Source of the DNA: JADCRZ01 sp037718865
GTDB lineage: Bacteria; Bacteroidota; Bacteroidia; Chitinophagales; Chitinophagaceae
Assembly (NCBI GenBank): GCA_037718865.1
Contig: JBBJMP010000010.1
Span: 190,991 to 254,990, forward strand
Reading direction: 5' to 3'
DNA: 64,000 nt
The position numbers were made by a program, and so were the translations under genes. Below the pieces are notes generated by a model. It saw only the letters and a program-made list of their open reading frames with translations. It did not search any database and was not told where the DNA came from. How positions within the stretch are numbered: the stretch's first letter is position 1; the number at the start of each line of letters is the position of its first letter. Below, one piece after another: positions 44,739 through 53,568 of this stretch.

Positions 44739-45566
44739 ATGCAGCATATGGATCAATTCTTACAATACTGGGAACATATACCCAACTCTCACCGGGTGAT
44801 GATATTAATGGGAGGAATGATCTTCTTCTGGTTACTGGAAGGCTATTACCCGCTTTTCCGGTTCTCGTTTAAGCGGTACAAACATGCTGGCGTTAACCTG
44901 GTTTTCTTATCTACTACCATATTGCTTAACCTCATTTTCGGCATTACTACCATCAAGATCTGCGATTGGGTGATGAGAAACGATATAGGTCTTTTGAACT
45001 GGCTAAACCTGCCACTGTGGGGCGAAGCAATCCTTGCCGTCTTTTTTCTTGACTTTTTTAGTCAGTATGCACCGCATTGGACCATGCATAAAGTTAAATG
45101 GATGTGGAAATTTCACATGATCCATCATAGTGATACAAAAGTGGATGTTACTACCGGAACCAGGCATCATCCGGGAGAATGGCTGTTCCGGGAGTTTTCA
45201 ACCATTATCGGTGTAGTGTTAATCGGTTTGCCGGTGGGCATGTATTTTCTCTACCGGAGCTGCGCCGCTTTGTTTACCCATTTTAATCACGCCAACCTGC
45301 GGGTGCCTTTATGGCTCGACAAGCCCATAAGCTGGATATTTGTTTCCCCAAATATGCACAAGGTTCATCACCATTACAAACGGCCACATACAGATACTAA
45401 TTATAGTAATATTTTTTCTCTCTGGGATCGGCTATTCGGAACATTTAAATATGACGACCCTAAAAACCTTCGTTACGGCCTGGATGTATTGGATGACTCT
45501 ACGGATGAAAGCCTCAAATATCAATTCAAGCTTCCGTTTGATAAAAATGTAAAAACGGACTATTAG
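44739..45566 (+). CDS. Sterol desaturase / fatty-acid hydroxylase family membrane protein
   Basis: A 275-residue di-iron oxygenase-like membrane protein with about five hydrophobic segments. The histidine clusters are complete: HWTMH, HMIHHSD, HHPGEW, HFNHAN and MHKVHHHYKRPHTDTNYSN. Such enzymes hydroxylate or desaturate lipids using oxygen. The substrate is unknown: in Bacteroidota, sulfonolipids, ornithine lipids and carotenoids are possibilities. ATG at 44739 or 44748 is the probable start; the TTG at 44724 is less likely. Confidence 0.85.
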   Translation: MQHMDQFLQYWEHIPNSHRVMILMGGMIFFWLLEGYYPLFRFSFKRYKHAGVNLVFLSTTILLNLIFGITTIKICDWVMRNDIGLLNWLNLPLWGEAILAVFFLDFFSQYAPHWTMHKVKWMWKFHMIHHSDTKVDVTTGTRHHPGEWLFREFSTIIGVVLIGLPVGMYFLYRSCAALFTHFNHANLRVPLWLDKPISWIFVSPNMHKVHHHYKRPHTDTNYSNIFSLWDRLFGTFKYDDPKNLRYGLDVLDDSTDESLKYQFKLPFDKNVKTDY

Positions 45567-45588
45567 GTGATGGCACCTTGCCAGGCTG

Positions 45589-45612
45589 GTGGTTGGTGAA
45601 AACACCAACCAC
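45589..45612. terminator. Strong hairpin between convergent genes
   Basis: A perfect 10-bp stem GTGGTTGGTG / CACCAACCAC closes a loop of four As. It lies 22 bp after the desaturase stop and 77 bp beyond the end of the convergent transglutaminase gene. There is no T-run on either strand, so a terminator role is probable but not certain. The surrounding 120 bp is notably GC-rich. Confidence 0.55.
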
Positions 45613-45688
45613 GGGCAGCAGAGCGCGCCTGCCAAAGCCTTGGCGGCGGGCAAGGCCGGGATGGTTATGCTGCGCAACGAACCGGGAT

Positions 45689-46657
45689 CTATTGCTGCTG
45701 TTGCTGCTGTTGCTGCTGCTGCATCTCCATAAACCGCCTGTACGAATTGCGTGTTTCTTTCAAGTTAGGCTGCGGCGTTAAAACCGTCGAAAAGTCCTCA
45801 TTACTATGCCCGTCTTCGTAAGAAACAGTCACCCCTACTTCAAGTACCTGGTTAGACGTTCCTTTATATGTTCCCTTTACCGGGGAACAGTCAATGAAAC
45901 TCCTTCCAACGGCTAAGCGTACATGCTGATCATTTACAATCACATTATTAGTTGGATCGAGGCCCAACCATCCGTAGAAAGGGATGAATGCTTCCACCCA
46001 GGCATGGGTGGCACCCTCGCCCCGCATACCGGATTTGTTCGGACAAACATAACCGCTGACATAACGGGCCGGTATTTTTATAACTCGCAGCATAGCGGAT
46101 AACATGTGCGCAAAATCCTGACAAACGCCTGCCTTAAGCTTCCATATCTCGTTAAGGGTTGTTTCAACATTAGTGATCCCTTTAATGTACATAAAGTTCT
46201 CATATACATATTCACTCAAACGCTGTGCTGCTACCAGCGGAGTCACTTCCTGGTTTTGAGCCATATCCAGCAGCGTTTTGATCTCCGGCAAGGCATCAAA
46301 CTGTTCTACCTTAAGAAAATCAATAAAGGTGACCTGGTGACGGATCTGCCTTAGCTGATTCCATTGCTCACTTTTGTCTTTAGTGTCTTCCGGCATCATC
46401 CTTGCCTTGGTGATCACCTCCATTCGCGAATCAATGACCAGCTCTTTATGAGACTCCGGCGTAGTAAAACAGCCCACTTCGTTGCCGTAGTAGTCTTTAT
46501 AGATTTCAACAACGGGTTCGCCAGTTATGTGAATTTCATGTTTTAAAACTTCCTGGTATTCATCTTTTAACGGGTACAGAATAATCTGGTTAGCGCTGTC
46601 CCTGACAGCTGCTTCGTATGTATATTTCGTTACATGATGTATCTTAAACCTAGGCAT
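45689..46657 (-). CDS. Transglutaminase-like cysteine protease family protein with polyglutamine C-terminus
   Basis: A 322-residue protein with the Bact_transglu_N domain (about 1-85) and a transglutaminase-like core (about 150-225). The catalytic Cys is in AGVCQDFAHMLSAM, His in GATHAWVEAFIP and Asp in LGLDPTNNV. It ends in EMQ followed by nine more Gln, coded by a 9-bp tandem repeat (CAG CAG CAA). It is the last gene of a three-gene operon with alpha-E and ATP-grasp proteins, a conserved set predicted to make and process peptide or amide bonds. It is more likely a peptidase or amidase than a cross-linker. Confidence 0.88.
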   Translation of the reverse strand: MPRFKIHHVTKYTYEAAVRDSANQIILYPLKDEYQEVLKHEIHITGEPVVEIYKDYYGNEVGCFTTPESHKELVIDSRMEVITKARMMPEDTKDKSEQWNQLRQIRHQVTFIDFLKVEQFDALPEIKTLLDMAQNQEVTPLVAAQRLSEYVYENFMYIKGITNVETTLNEIWKLKAGVCQDFAHMLSAMLRVIKIPARYVSGYVCPNKSGMRGEGATHAWVEAFIPFYGWLGLDPTNNVIVNDQHVRLAVGRSFIDCSPVKGTYKGTSNQVLEVGVTVSYEDGHSNEDFSTVLTPQPNLKETRNSYRRFMEMQQQQQQQQQQ

Positions 46658-46692
46658 AGAATTATTTTGTTTATCAATGACAGAACGCTAAA

Positions 46693-47628
46693 TCAGGAGT
46701 AGGCAAAATACTTTTCATTCAGAGCAATGCCTATCCCATTCAACTGGGAAATTATTTCATTCAGATATTGGTGAAGTCCTTGCTCCATGATGGCTTCAGG
46801 GGTGGAATACTGAACCTTGCTAGCCAGCTTACCTATCATAAAATCTATTTGGTTGTAACTACTTGCATTTCGTTCGCTTTTGAGCCTCTTAAAATAAATA
46901 TGCAGCCTGTTGATTGAATAGGAAACCGACCTTGGAAACCGGTCGTCCAGTACAATCTGTTCAAGCACATTTCTGGCTTCAAAGCCGCTCCTGTATGTTT
47001 TCAAATATAACTGATAGCCTGAAATGGAAAGCAAGAGATATTTCCAATAAGTGATGTCAGCATTTTTGTCTGAATCATTGCCCAGCGAGTTGAATTTTAC
47101 ATCCAGTATGTCTGAACTTTGTATGCCCCTTTCCAGGTATTTACCGATATTCATAAACGAAATGCCTTCTCCTCTGGCCATTGTAACATCGGCTATTCCA
47201 TAATATAACAGACAATGCTTGATCAGGTCATCCAGCACGGTGATCGGGTCTTCCTGGTGCAGCAGTTGAACCAACCGCTCGTTACGCATAACATGATAGA
47301 AATCGTTCAGGCATTGCCATAATTCTTTTGAAATATGATCCTGAACACTTCTGGCATTCTCCCTCGCCTGCGTAACGATATTGTAGACGGAATTCGCGTT
47401 TTCTTTATCAGTAACCATAAACTGCAATACTTCCCTGGTCTGATTTGAAATTGCCTTAGCATCATCTTCCTCCAGGTAGGTGAATATCTTAAGTACCGGC
47501 TGCCAGGAAAATTCAATGAATTCGTCCTGCGAGGATGCGTAATTCATCTTCAGCATACGTAAAATGCCGTCGCTGCGTTCCATGTATCGGCTCATCCAGT
47601 ATAAACTATCGGCGACTCTGCTTAACAT
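46693..47628 (-). CDS. Alpha-E domain-containing protein (DUF403)
   Basis: A 311-residue, almost all-helical protein beginning MLSRVADSLYWMSRYMERSDGI, the hallmark of the alpha-E family. Conserved residues (Arg-Glu-Asn-Ala-Arg in TQAREN and ARSVQDHIS) are present. It has no known enzymatic activity and is thought to assist the ATP-grasp enzyme next to it. It lies 40 bp after the ATP-grasp gene and 35 bp before the transglutaminase gene. Confidence 0.9.
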   Translation of the reverse strand: MLSRVADSLYWMSRYMERSDGILRMLKMNYASSQDEFIEFSWQPVLKIFTYLEEDDAKAISNQTREVLQFMVTDKENANSVYNIVTQARENARSVQDHISKELWQCLNDFYHVMRNERLVQLLHQEDPITVLDDLIKHCLLYYGIADVTMARGEGISFMNIGKYLERGIQSSDILDVKFNSLGNDSDKNADITYWKYLLLSISGYQLYLKTYRSGFEARNVLEQIVLDDRFPRSVSYSINRLHIYFKRLKSERNASSYNQIDFMIGKLASKVQYSTPEAIMEQGLHQYLNEIISQLNGIGIALNEKYFAYS

Positions 47629-47668
47629 TATTTAGTTGCTGTTTACGATTAACGTTTGTACCATTCGC

Positions 47669-49132
47669 TTAATTCCGTTCCGGCTTATCGGCCAACACCC
47701 AGGTATCTTTGCTCCCTCCACCCTGTGACGAATTGACTACCAGCGAACCTTCTCGTAACGCTACCCTGGTTAGTCCGCCCGGAACAATCTCTATCCCATC
47801 TGGGCCACACAAGGCGTAGGGCCTCAGGTCTATCCGGCGTGGTTGAAGTCTTCCATTCATATAACAGGGTGCGGAAGATAGGCTGATAATAGGCTGGGCG
47901 ATGAACTGCCTCGGATCTTTTGCAATTTCAGTTTTATAAGTATGTATTTCTTCGTCAGTTGCCGTGTTTCCCATGAGCATTCCATAACCACCGCTTTCAT
48001 TTGTTTTTTTGATCACCATCTTATTCATATTGCTGAAAACATGGTCCCTCTCTTCCAGGTTTCCCAACTGGTATGTGGGTACATTTTTAAGAATGGGCTC
48101 TTCATTGAGATAATATTGTATCATTGCCGGAACGAAAGTGTAAATGGCCTTATCATCTGCAACTCCGGTTCCCGTGGCGTTAACTATAGCCACATTCCCT
48201 TTACGATATGCGCTCATTAGGCCTGCTACGCCTAACAGGCTATTCTGGTTGAATACCAGCGGATCAAGAAACTCGTCGTCTACGCGCCGGTAAATGACAT
48301 CTACCTGCTGGAGGCCAACGGTGGTTTTCATGTATACACGCAGGTTGTCAACTACCAGATCCCTGCCTTCAACCAATTCCACGCCCATAAGTCTGGCAAG
48401 AGTGGTATGCTCAAAATAGGCAGAGTTGTAAATGCCCGGCGTGAGAACAACAACGGTTGGATTTGCCGTTTGCCTGGGCGATAAAGAAACCAGGTTCTTG
48501 TGCAGAATAGCAGGGTATTCCAGTACAGTCCTGACATTATTCTTGGGTAGCAGGTCCGGAAACAACCGTTTGGTTATCTCCCGGTTTTCAAGCATATAAC
48601 TGACTCCACTGGGCGTTCTGAGATTATCTTCAAGAATATAAAACGAGCCATCACTATCGCGTATAAGGTCTATCCCGGCTATGTGTACATAAATATCGTA
48701 GGGCACAGGAAAACCGTACATCTCCCGTACAAAATGCGGACAACTGTACACCATTTCTGCAGGGATAACGCCGTCGTTTATGATAAACTGCTCATTATAC
48801 ACATCTTTTAAAAACAGGTTAAGCGCCTTTAACCGCTGTTTAATGCCGTTTTCAATGTGTTCCCATTCCGTGTTGGTAATAATCCTGGGTATGATATCAA
48901 AAGGAAAGATCTTTTCAATGCCTTCGCCACTGCTATATACCGTGAAAGTGATGCCCTGGCTCATAAAAAGCCGCCTGGCCTGCTCTTCTTTTTTGTTCAG
49001 CTCCTCAATGCTCAGTCGCTGCAGGAAATCCAGGACACCCTGGTACTGCTTACGAACATTTGCGTTTTCGTACATTTCATCCCAGGTATTAAGATCAGGA
49101 TTGTAGTTAGCTAATAACACATTGTTTTGCAT
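47669..49132 (-). CDS. Circularly permuted type 2 ATP-grasp protein
   Basis: A 487-residue ATP-grasp ligase of the circularly permuted type 2 (DUF404/407) family, expected to form an amide bond through an acyl-phosphate. Blocks: FIQRLSIEEL-like N-terminal part, FDIIPRIITNTEWEHIENGIKQR, LEDNLRTPSGVSYMLENR, VVVLTPGIYNSAYFEHTTLA, RVDDEFLDPLVF and KTNESGGYGMLMG, ending IVPGGLTRVALREGSLVVNSSQGGGSKDTWV. It heads the operon with alpha-E and transglutaminase genes and is divergent from kdsB. The natural substrate is not known. Confidence 0.9.
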   Translation of the reverse strand: MQNNVLLANYNPDLNTWDEMYENANVRKQYQGVLDFLQRLSIEELNKKEEQARRLFMSQGITFTVYSSGEGIEKIFPFDIIPRIITNTEWEHIENGIKQRLKALNLFLKDVYNEQFIINDGVIPAEMVYSCPHFVREMYGFPVPYDIYVHIAGIDLIRDSDGSFYILEDNLRTPSGVSYMLENREITKRLFPDLLPKNNVRTVLEYPAILHKNLVSLSPRQTANPTVVVLTPGIYNSAYFEHTTLARLMGVELVEGRDLVVDNLRVYMKTTVGLQQVDVIYRRVDDEFLDPLVFNQNSLLGVAGLMSAYRKGNVAIVNATGTGVADDKAIYTFVPAMIQYYLNEEPILKNVPTYQLGNLEERDHVFSNMNKMVIKKTNESGGYGMLMGNTATDEEIHTYKTEIAKDPRQFIAQPIISLSSAPCYMNGRLQPRRIDLRPYALCGPDGIEIVPGGLTRVALREGSLVVNSSQGGGSKDTWVLADKPERN

Positions 49133-49262
49133 AACAAAATTTTTGGAAGCGGTAAAATGGAGGGCAATCGTTGAGCAGAATCTTATTCAAATATAACAAA
49201 ACACGGTTTAGTTACATTTCCTTTTTTGTTTAACCTCTATCTTTACCACATAAAGATCATAC

Positions 49263-50012
49263 ATGAACAGGATCGCTATGATACCGGCGCGCTATGCGGC
49301 TTCCCGTTTTCCTGCCAAGCTTATGCAAAAGCTAGGAAGTAAAACGGTGATCAGGCAAACTTACGACAACACGTTATCGACTGGGCTATTCGACGAGGTA
49401 ATCGTGGTCACGGATAGCGAAATCATATACAATGAGATCCATTCGCATGGTGGAAAAGTAACAATGAGTATAAATCAGCATGAAAGTGGAAGCGACCGTA
49501 TAGCAGAAGCCGTTGCGGACCTGGATGTGGAGATCATTGTAAATGTACAGGGCGACGAGCCTTTTGTACAAAAAGAGCCACTGCAGAAATTACTGGCGGT
49601 TTTTGAAAATGATGATAAGAAAGAAATTCAGGTAGCCTCATTAATGCAAGAGCTTAAAAGCTTAAAGTACATCAGCGATCCTAATTCCGTTAAAGTTGTT
49701 GTTGATAAGAATATGAACGCACTGCTTTTTAGCAGAAGCATTATTCCCTATCCGCGGAACAAGGAAATAACCGGTACTTATTATAAACACATCGGTGTAT
49801 ACGCTTTCCGTAAACAAGCCTTGCTGCGCTTCACTAAATGGCTGATGACACCGTTGGAACAAGCCGAAAAAATTGAATGCCTTCGTTACCTTGAAAATGG
49901 GATTTCCTTAAAAATGGTGATCACAGAATATATGGGAGTGGAAATCGATACCCCTGAAGACCTGGAGAGGGCAACTTTACTACTTGGGCCACAACCTGGA
50001 CCGATTGATTAG
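49263..50012 (+). CDS. kdsB: 3-deoxy-manno-octulosonate (or 8-amino-Kdo) cytidylyltransferase
   Basis: A 249-residue CMP-Kdo synthetase type enzyme that activates Kdo or its 8-amino derivative with CTP. Motifs: MIPARYAASRFPAKLM, VVTDSEIIYNEI, HESGSDRIAEAV, VNVQGDEPFV and VEIDTPEDL. The kdnB gene follows 75 bp downstream; in Shewanella this pairing makes CMP-8-amino-Kdo, so this KdsB probably prefers the 8-amino sugar. The preference cannot be read from the sequence. It shares a 130-bp divergent promoter region with the ATP-grasp gene. Confidence 0.92.
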   Translation: MNRIAMIPARYAASRFPAKLMQKLGSKTVIRQTYDNTLSTGLFDEVIVVTDSEIIYNEIHSHGGKVTMSINQHESGSDRIAEAVADLDVEIIVNVQGDEPFVQKEPLQKLLAVFENDDKKEIQVASLMQELKSLKYISDPNSVKVVVDKNMNALLFSRSIIPYPRNKEITGTYYKHIGVYAFRKQALLRFTKWLMTPLEQAEKIECLRYLENGISLKMVITEYMGVEIDTPEDLERATLLLGPQPGPID

Positions 50013-50087
50013 ATACTTCTTATAAAGAGATCCTGGTTATTATTCTGAAGGTTCTTATGATTACGGTCAGATAAATAAAAAAAACAG

Positions 50088-51161
50088 ATGAAATTCCGCA
50101 ACTTTAAAATGGTAGGTTACGTAATTTATGGCCGTGGCAGCTTTAACCAGTTGGATGAGATCCTGGCTCCTTACCGGCAGGGTGATGCTCCTATGATTTT
50201 TTTGCTGGATCATTTTTTTAAAGAAAAGCCATTGGATTCACGTATACCTGCAAGAGGTAAAGACAAAACCATTTATGCAGATGTCACTTATGAACCCAAG
50301 ACTACCTATGTAGATACACTTGCAAAACAGTTAAAAGAAGAATTTGGATTAATAAGCGGCATAATCGGCATTGGCGGTGGCTCGACGTTGGACCTGGCAA
50401 AAGCTGTTTCCCTTATGATGACTAACCCCGGCAGCTCGGCAGATTACCAGGGCTGGGATCTGGTAAAGCTTCCTGGCGTGTATAAAACAGGTATCCCAAC
50501 GCTGAGTGGAACAGGTGCAGAGGTTTCCCGTACCACAGTATTGACGGGACCGACCCGGAAACTGGGCATGAATTCAGACTTTACACCCTTCGACCAGATC
50601 GTGCTTGACCCGGAACTAACGTCTGATGCTCCGGTGAACCAGCGATTTTATACAGGCATGGATTGCTATATTCATTGCATCGAAAGTCTGGAAGGTACCT
50701 ATTTGAATGAATTCAGCAAAAGTTATGGAGAAAAGGCCCTGGAGCTTTGCAGAAAGATATTTGTTGAAAAAACTGCCTGGGACGACGACTCCGACGATAA
50801 ATTGATGATGGCCTCTTACGCCGGCGGCATGAGCATCGCTTACTCGCAGGTGGGCGTAGCACATGCTGTCAGTTATGGTCTCAGCTATCTGCTAGGCACC
50901 AGACACGGCATTGGAAATTGTATTGTATTTGACAAACTGGAGGAATACTATCCTGAAGGAGTTAAAGAATTCAAAAACATGGTCAGTAAAAACCAGATAG
51001 GTCTGCCTCAGGGCATTTGCGCCGGTTTAAGCGATGATGAATTTAATAAAATGATCGACGTGTCGTTAAGTCTGAAACCCCTGTGGGAAAATGCCCTTGG
51101 TAACAACTGGGACAAAGTAATGACGAGGGATAAGTTAAGGACTTTGTTTGAGCGATTGTAG
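50088..51161 (+). CDS. kdnB: Kdo 8-oxidase / iron-dependent alcohol dehydrogenase (KdnB type)
   Basis: A 357-residue iron-containing alcohol dehydrogenase. The start KFRNFKMVGYVIYGRGSFNQLDEIL resembles KdnB of Shewanella, the enzyme that oxidises the C8 alcohol of Kdo before transamination. NAD-binding GIGGGSTLDLAKA, TLSGTGAEVSRT, and metal-binding residues in GMDCYIHCIES and GVAHAVSYGLSYLLGTRHGIGN are in place. Its position directly after kdsB supports the 8-amino-Kdo pathway. The partner transaminase KdnA is not in this window. Confidence 0.85.
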   Translation: MKFRNFKMVGYVIYGRGSFNQLDEILAPYRQGDAPMIFLLDHFFKEKPLDSRIPARGKDKTIYADVTYEPKTTYVDTLAKQLKEEFGLISGIIGIGGGSTLDLAKAVSLMMTNPGSSADYQGWDLVKLPGVYKTGIPTLSGTGAEVSRTTVLTGPTRKLGMNSDFTPFDQIVLDPELTSDAPVNQRFYTGMDCYIHCIESLEGTYLNEFSKSYGEKALELCRKIFVEKTAWDDDSDDKLMMASYAGGMSIAYSQVGVAHAVSYGLSYLLGTRHGIGNCIVFDKLEEYYPEGVKEFKNMVSKNQIGLPQGICAGLSDDEFNKMIDVSLSLKPLWENALGNNWDKVMTRDKLRTLFERL

Positions 51162-51252
51162 TCAATTTCGCCCGCAGGATTTCACACTTTTTTACCTATT
51201 ACGCGTTGCAACGGTTCATACACATTCCCTGTCAAATGGACTAAAACCTATT

Positions 51253-51642
51253 ATGCGACAAAACCTCTTTCTTGCCTACATTTGCACCATACTTCTGGCT
51301 TGTACCAAACCTGATGACGTAAAAAAAATTATAGAGGATAACCTTGACATCATCTCGACAACCACCCCCGCAAGCATAGTAAAGGGACAGGAAATAATAT
51401 CAACTATACAATGCCAGGGTCCTAACCTCTGTTATTCCTTTCACCGTTTGGAAATCACTGAAACAAGCCCACGGCAATTTGAGATCAGGGCAAAAGCGCA
51501 TGTTCAGGGTTCTGTTTGTGCAATGGCCCTGTATAGAGTAGATACGGTAGCGAGGATCCCGGCACTAACTTCCGGCCAATACCTGTTACGATTTTATAAT
51601 GCCAGCCGATTATTTAAAACAGACACCGTTCAGGTGAACTGA
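51253..51642 (+). CDS. Small lipoprotein of unknown function
   Basis: A 129-residue protein starting at the ATG at 51253: MRQNLFLAYICTILLA|CTKPDDV, with a lipoprotein signal. A longer frame begins at 51148 within the kdnB coding end and is rejected. The mature part has four further Cys, including the pair in IQCQGPNLCYSF, which could form a disulfide. No family is recognised. A Rho-independent terminator follows the stop. Confidence 0.7.
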   Translation: MRQNLFLAYICTILLACTKPDDVKKIIEDNLDIISTTTPASIVKGQEIISTIQCQGPNLCYSFHRLEITETSPRQFEIRAKAHVQGSVCAMALYRVDTVARIPALTSGQYLLRFYNASRLFKTDTVQVN

Positions 51643-51665
51643 TACATCTTTAACCATATCTGTTT

Positions 51666-51693
51666 AGCCGGTTTACTCACATACCGGCTTTTT
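51666..51693 (+). terminator. Rho-independent terminator
   Basis: A perfect 7-bp stem AGCCGGT / ACCGGCT with a 10-base loop is followed by TTTT. It lies 24 bp after the lipoprotein stop. Confidence 0.8.
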
Positions 51694-51770
51694 AGATAAT
51701 GGGTTTTCCCATCTGCATTTTGAAAAAGAACTTCATGAATATTCCTTAATTTTCATGATTAATCACTTCT

Positions 51771-52865
51771 ATGGCAGATAATTACCTGAGCTATCTTAGA
51801 TTGGATGCTTTGTTTGGATCTCACAGGACCAAACAGATCCTTCATGTCAATCCAACCATACCACCTCGCAGGGAGGAAGCCAAGGAAGTTAAGGTTTTTG
51901 TGTTTGATTATAATGCCACATCCCTTGAAAAACACGAACTGCCAGATGTCACGGAATGTACCCGTTTTAAACAAAACGACCGTATTACCTGGATTAATAT
52001 TGACGGCTTGCGTAAGGCAGATGTGGAAATGATCTGTAATGCCTATGAAGTACATCTTCTTCTTGCGGAAGATATCTTAAGCATCGGCCAGCGTCCAAAA
52101 ATGGATGAGGTAGAAGGTGTTTTATTCTGCCTGTTAAACATGATGTATTACAGCGAAAACCATTGCACCGTTGAGCTGGAGCAAATAAGCCTTGTTTTTG
52201 GAAAAGACTTTCTTATTTCTTTCCAGGAAGATGCCAACCGGGATGTGTTCAATCCCCTGAGGGAAAAACTCAACCTCAACAACACCAAACTCAGGCAACG
52301 GGGTGCGGATTATTTATGCTACGTAATGCTCGATATGATCGTTGATAATTATTTTTTGGTCATGGAAAAGCTGGGCGAGCAGATAGAGGCCCTGGAAGAA
52401 GAAGTGATCAGGTCAAGTACCAAACGGTCCCTGGCGAAAATAAACCAGGTAAGAAAAGAGCTTATCGTTTTAAAAAGAAATATTGCCCCGGTACGTGAAA
52501 TGATCAATGGTTTTATGAGAAGTGAAAGCGAACTGCTGGATGACCGCACTACCAAGTACTTCAAGGATGTTTACGATCACATTTTACAGGCCTTTGACCT
52601 GACTGAAAACTACCGCGATATGATGACAAGCATGCAGGACCTTTACATCAACAATGTGAACCTGCGAATGAACGAAGTGATGAAGGTTATGGCCATAGTT
52701 ACCTGCCTGATGGCTCCTGCCACGGTAATAGGCGGCATCTTTGGCATGAATTTCGACTTCATCCCCTACTCCCATCACAGGTATGGGTTTTTCCTTGCTG
52801 TTGCTTTAATGTTATTTGTTCCCTTATACCTGCTTTGGCGATTCAAAAGGAAAGGATGGTTTTAA
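51771..52865 (+). CDS. corA: CorA-family magnesium/cobalt transporter
   Basis: A 364-residue CorA channel protein. A soluble N-terminal domain with long helices (about 1-295) is followed by two transmembrane segments (VMAIVTCLMAPATVIGGIF and FFLAVALMLFVPLYLLW). The conserved GMN motif sits between them in GIFGMNFDF, and the basic end RFKRKGWF is typical. It imports Mg2+. Confidence 0.94.
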   Translation: MADNYLSYLRLDALFGSHRTKQILHVNPTIPPRREEAKEVKVFVFDYNATSLEKHELPDVTECTRFKQNDRITWINIDGLRKADVEMICNAYEVHLLLAEDILSIGQRPKMDEVEGVLFCLLNMMYYSENHCTVELEQISLVFGKDFLISFQEDANRDVFNPLREKLNLNNTKLRQRGADYLCYVMLDMIVDNYFLVMEKLGEQIEALEEEVIRSSTKRSLAKINQVRKELIVLKRNIAPVREMINGFMRSESELLDDRTTKYFKDVYDHILQAFDLTENYRDMMTSMQDLYINNVNLRMNEVMKVMAIVTCLMAPATVIGGIFGMNFDFIPYSHHRYGFFLAVALMLFVPLYLLWRFKRKGWF

Positions 52866-52945
52866 CCGGTGTAAACGGCCTTGCGATGAGTTGGTTATTT
52901 TCATATATTTATTGAACACATTAGTCACGCCTTAATACTTTCTGT

Positions 52946-53560
52946 ATGAAATCGATTTTTATTTATTTTTTCCTTCTTATCCCTTTCCTGGTATTTAGTC
53001 AACCAGTAAAGAAGATCTTTAACGGGAAAAATTTAGATGGCTGGACGATCCATGGAACGGAAAAATGGTATGTGGAAAAGGGCGATTTGATTTGCGAGAG
53101 CGGACCCGACAAGCAATATGGATATCTTTCTACCAATAAGCAATATAAAAACTTTCAATTGCAATGTCAGTTTAAACAGGAAGCTAATGGTAATAGCGGT
53201 GTATTTATCCGGTCTGGTATTGAAGGTACCAAAATCAATGGATGGCAGGTAGAGGTAGCTCCCACGAACAACCACACAGGGGGTGTTTACGAATCGTATG
53301 GCAGAGGCTGGCTTATACAACCCAAACCGGAAGATGAAAAATATTTGAAACCGGGTGAATGGAACCAGCTTAAGATCAGGGTGATCGATGATGTAGTTAC
53401 CACCTGGCTTAACGGCCATCAAATGATCAATCTGAAAGATGAAAAAATTGGAAAAGGTCAAGGCTTTATCGCCCTGCAAATTCACGATGGTGGCGGAATT
53501 AAGGTCCGATGGAAAGGGCTTGTTATACAGGAATTTAAATCAGCTGCAAAAACGGAATAG
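52946..53560 (+). CDS. DUF1080 (3-keto-disaccharide hydrolase-like) secreted protein
   Basis: A 204-residue protein with a signal peptide (MKSIFIYFFLLIPFLVFS|Q) and one DUF1080 domain: KKIFNGKNLDGWTIHGTEKW, NFQLQCQFKQEANGNSGVFIRS and GFIALQIHDGGGIKVRWKG. The domain is a concanavalin-like beta-sandwich found in many Bacteroidota glycoside enzymes and reported as a 3-keto-glycoside hydrolase in some. No sugar-utilisation genes are next to it, so the substrate is open. A possible promoter (TTG ... TACTTTCTG) lies at 52909-52943. Confidence 0.88.
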   Translation: MKSIFIYFFLLIPFLVFSQPVKKIFNGKNLDGWTIHGTEKWYVEKGDLICESGPDKQYGYLSTNKQYKNFQLQCQFKQEANGNSGVFIRSGIEGTKINGWQVEVAPTNNHTGGVYESYGRGWLIQPKPEDEKYLKPGEWNQLKIRVIDDVVTTWLNGHQMINLKDEKIGKGQGFIALQIHDGGGIKVRWKGLVIQEFKSAAKTE

Positions 53561-53568
53561 CCTCCGGT

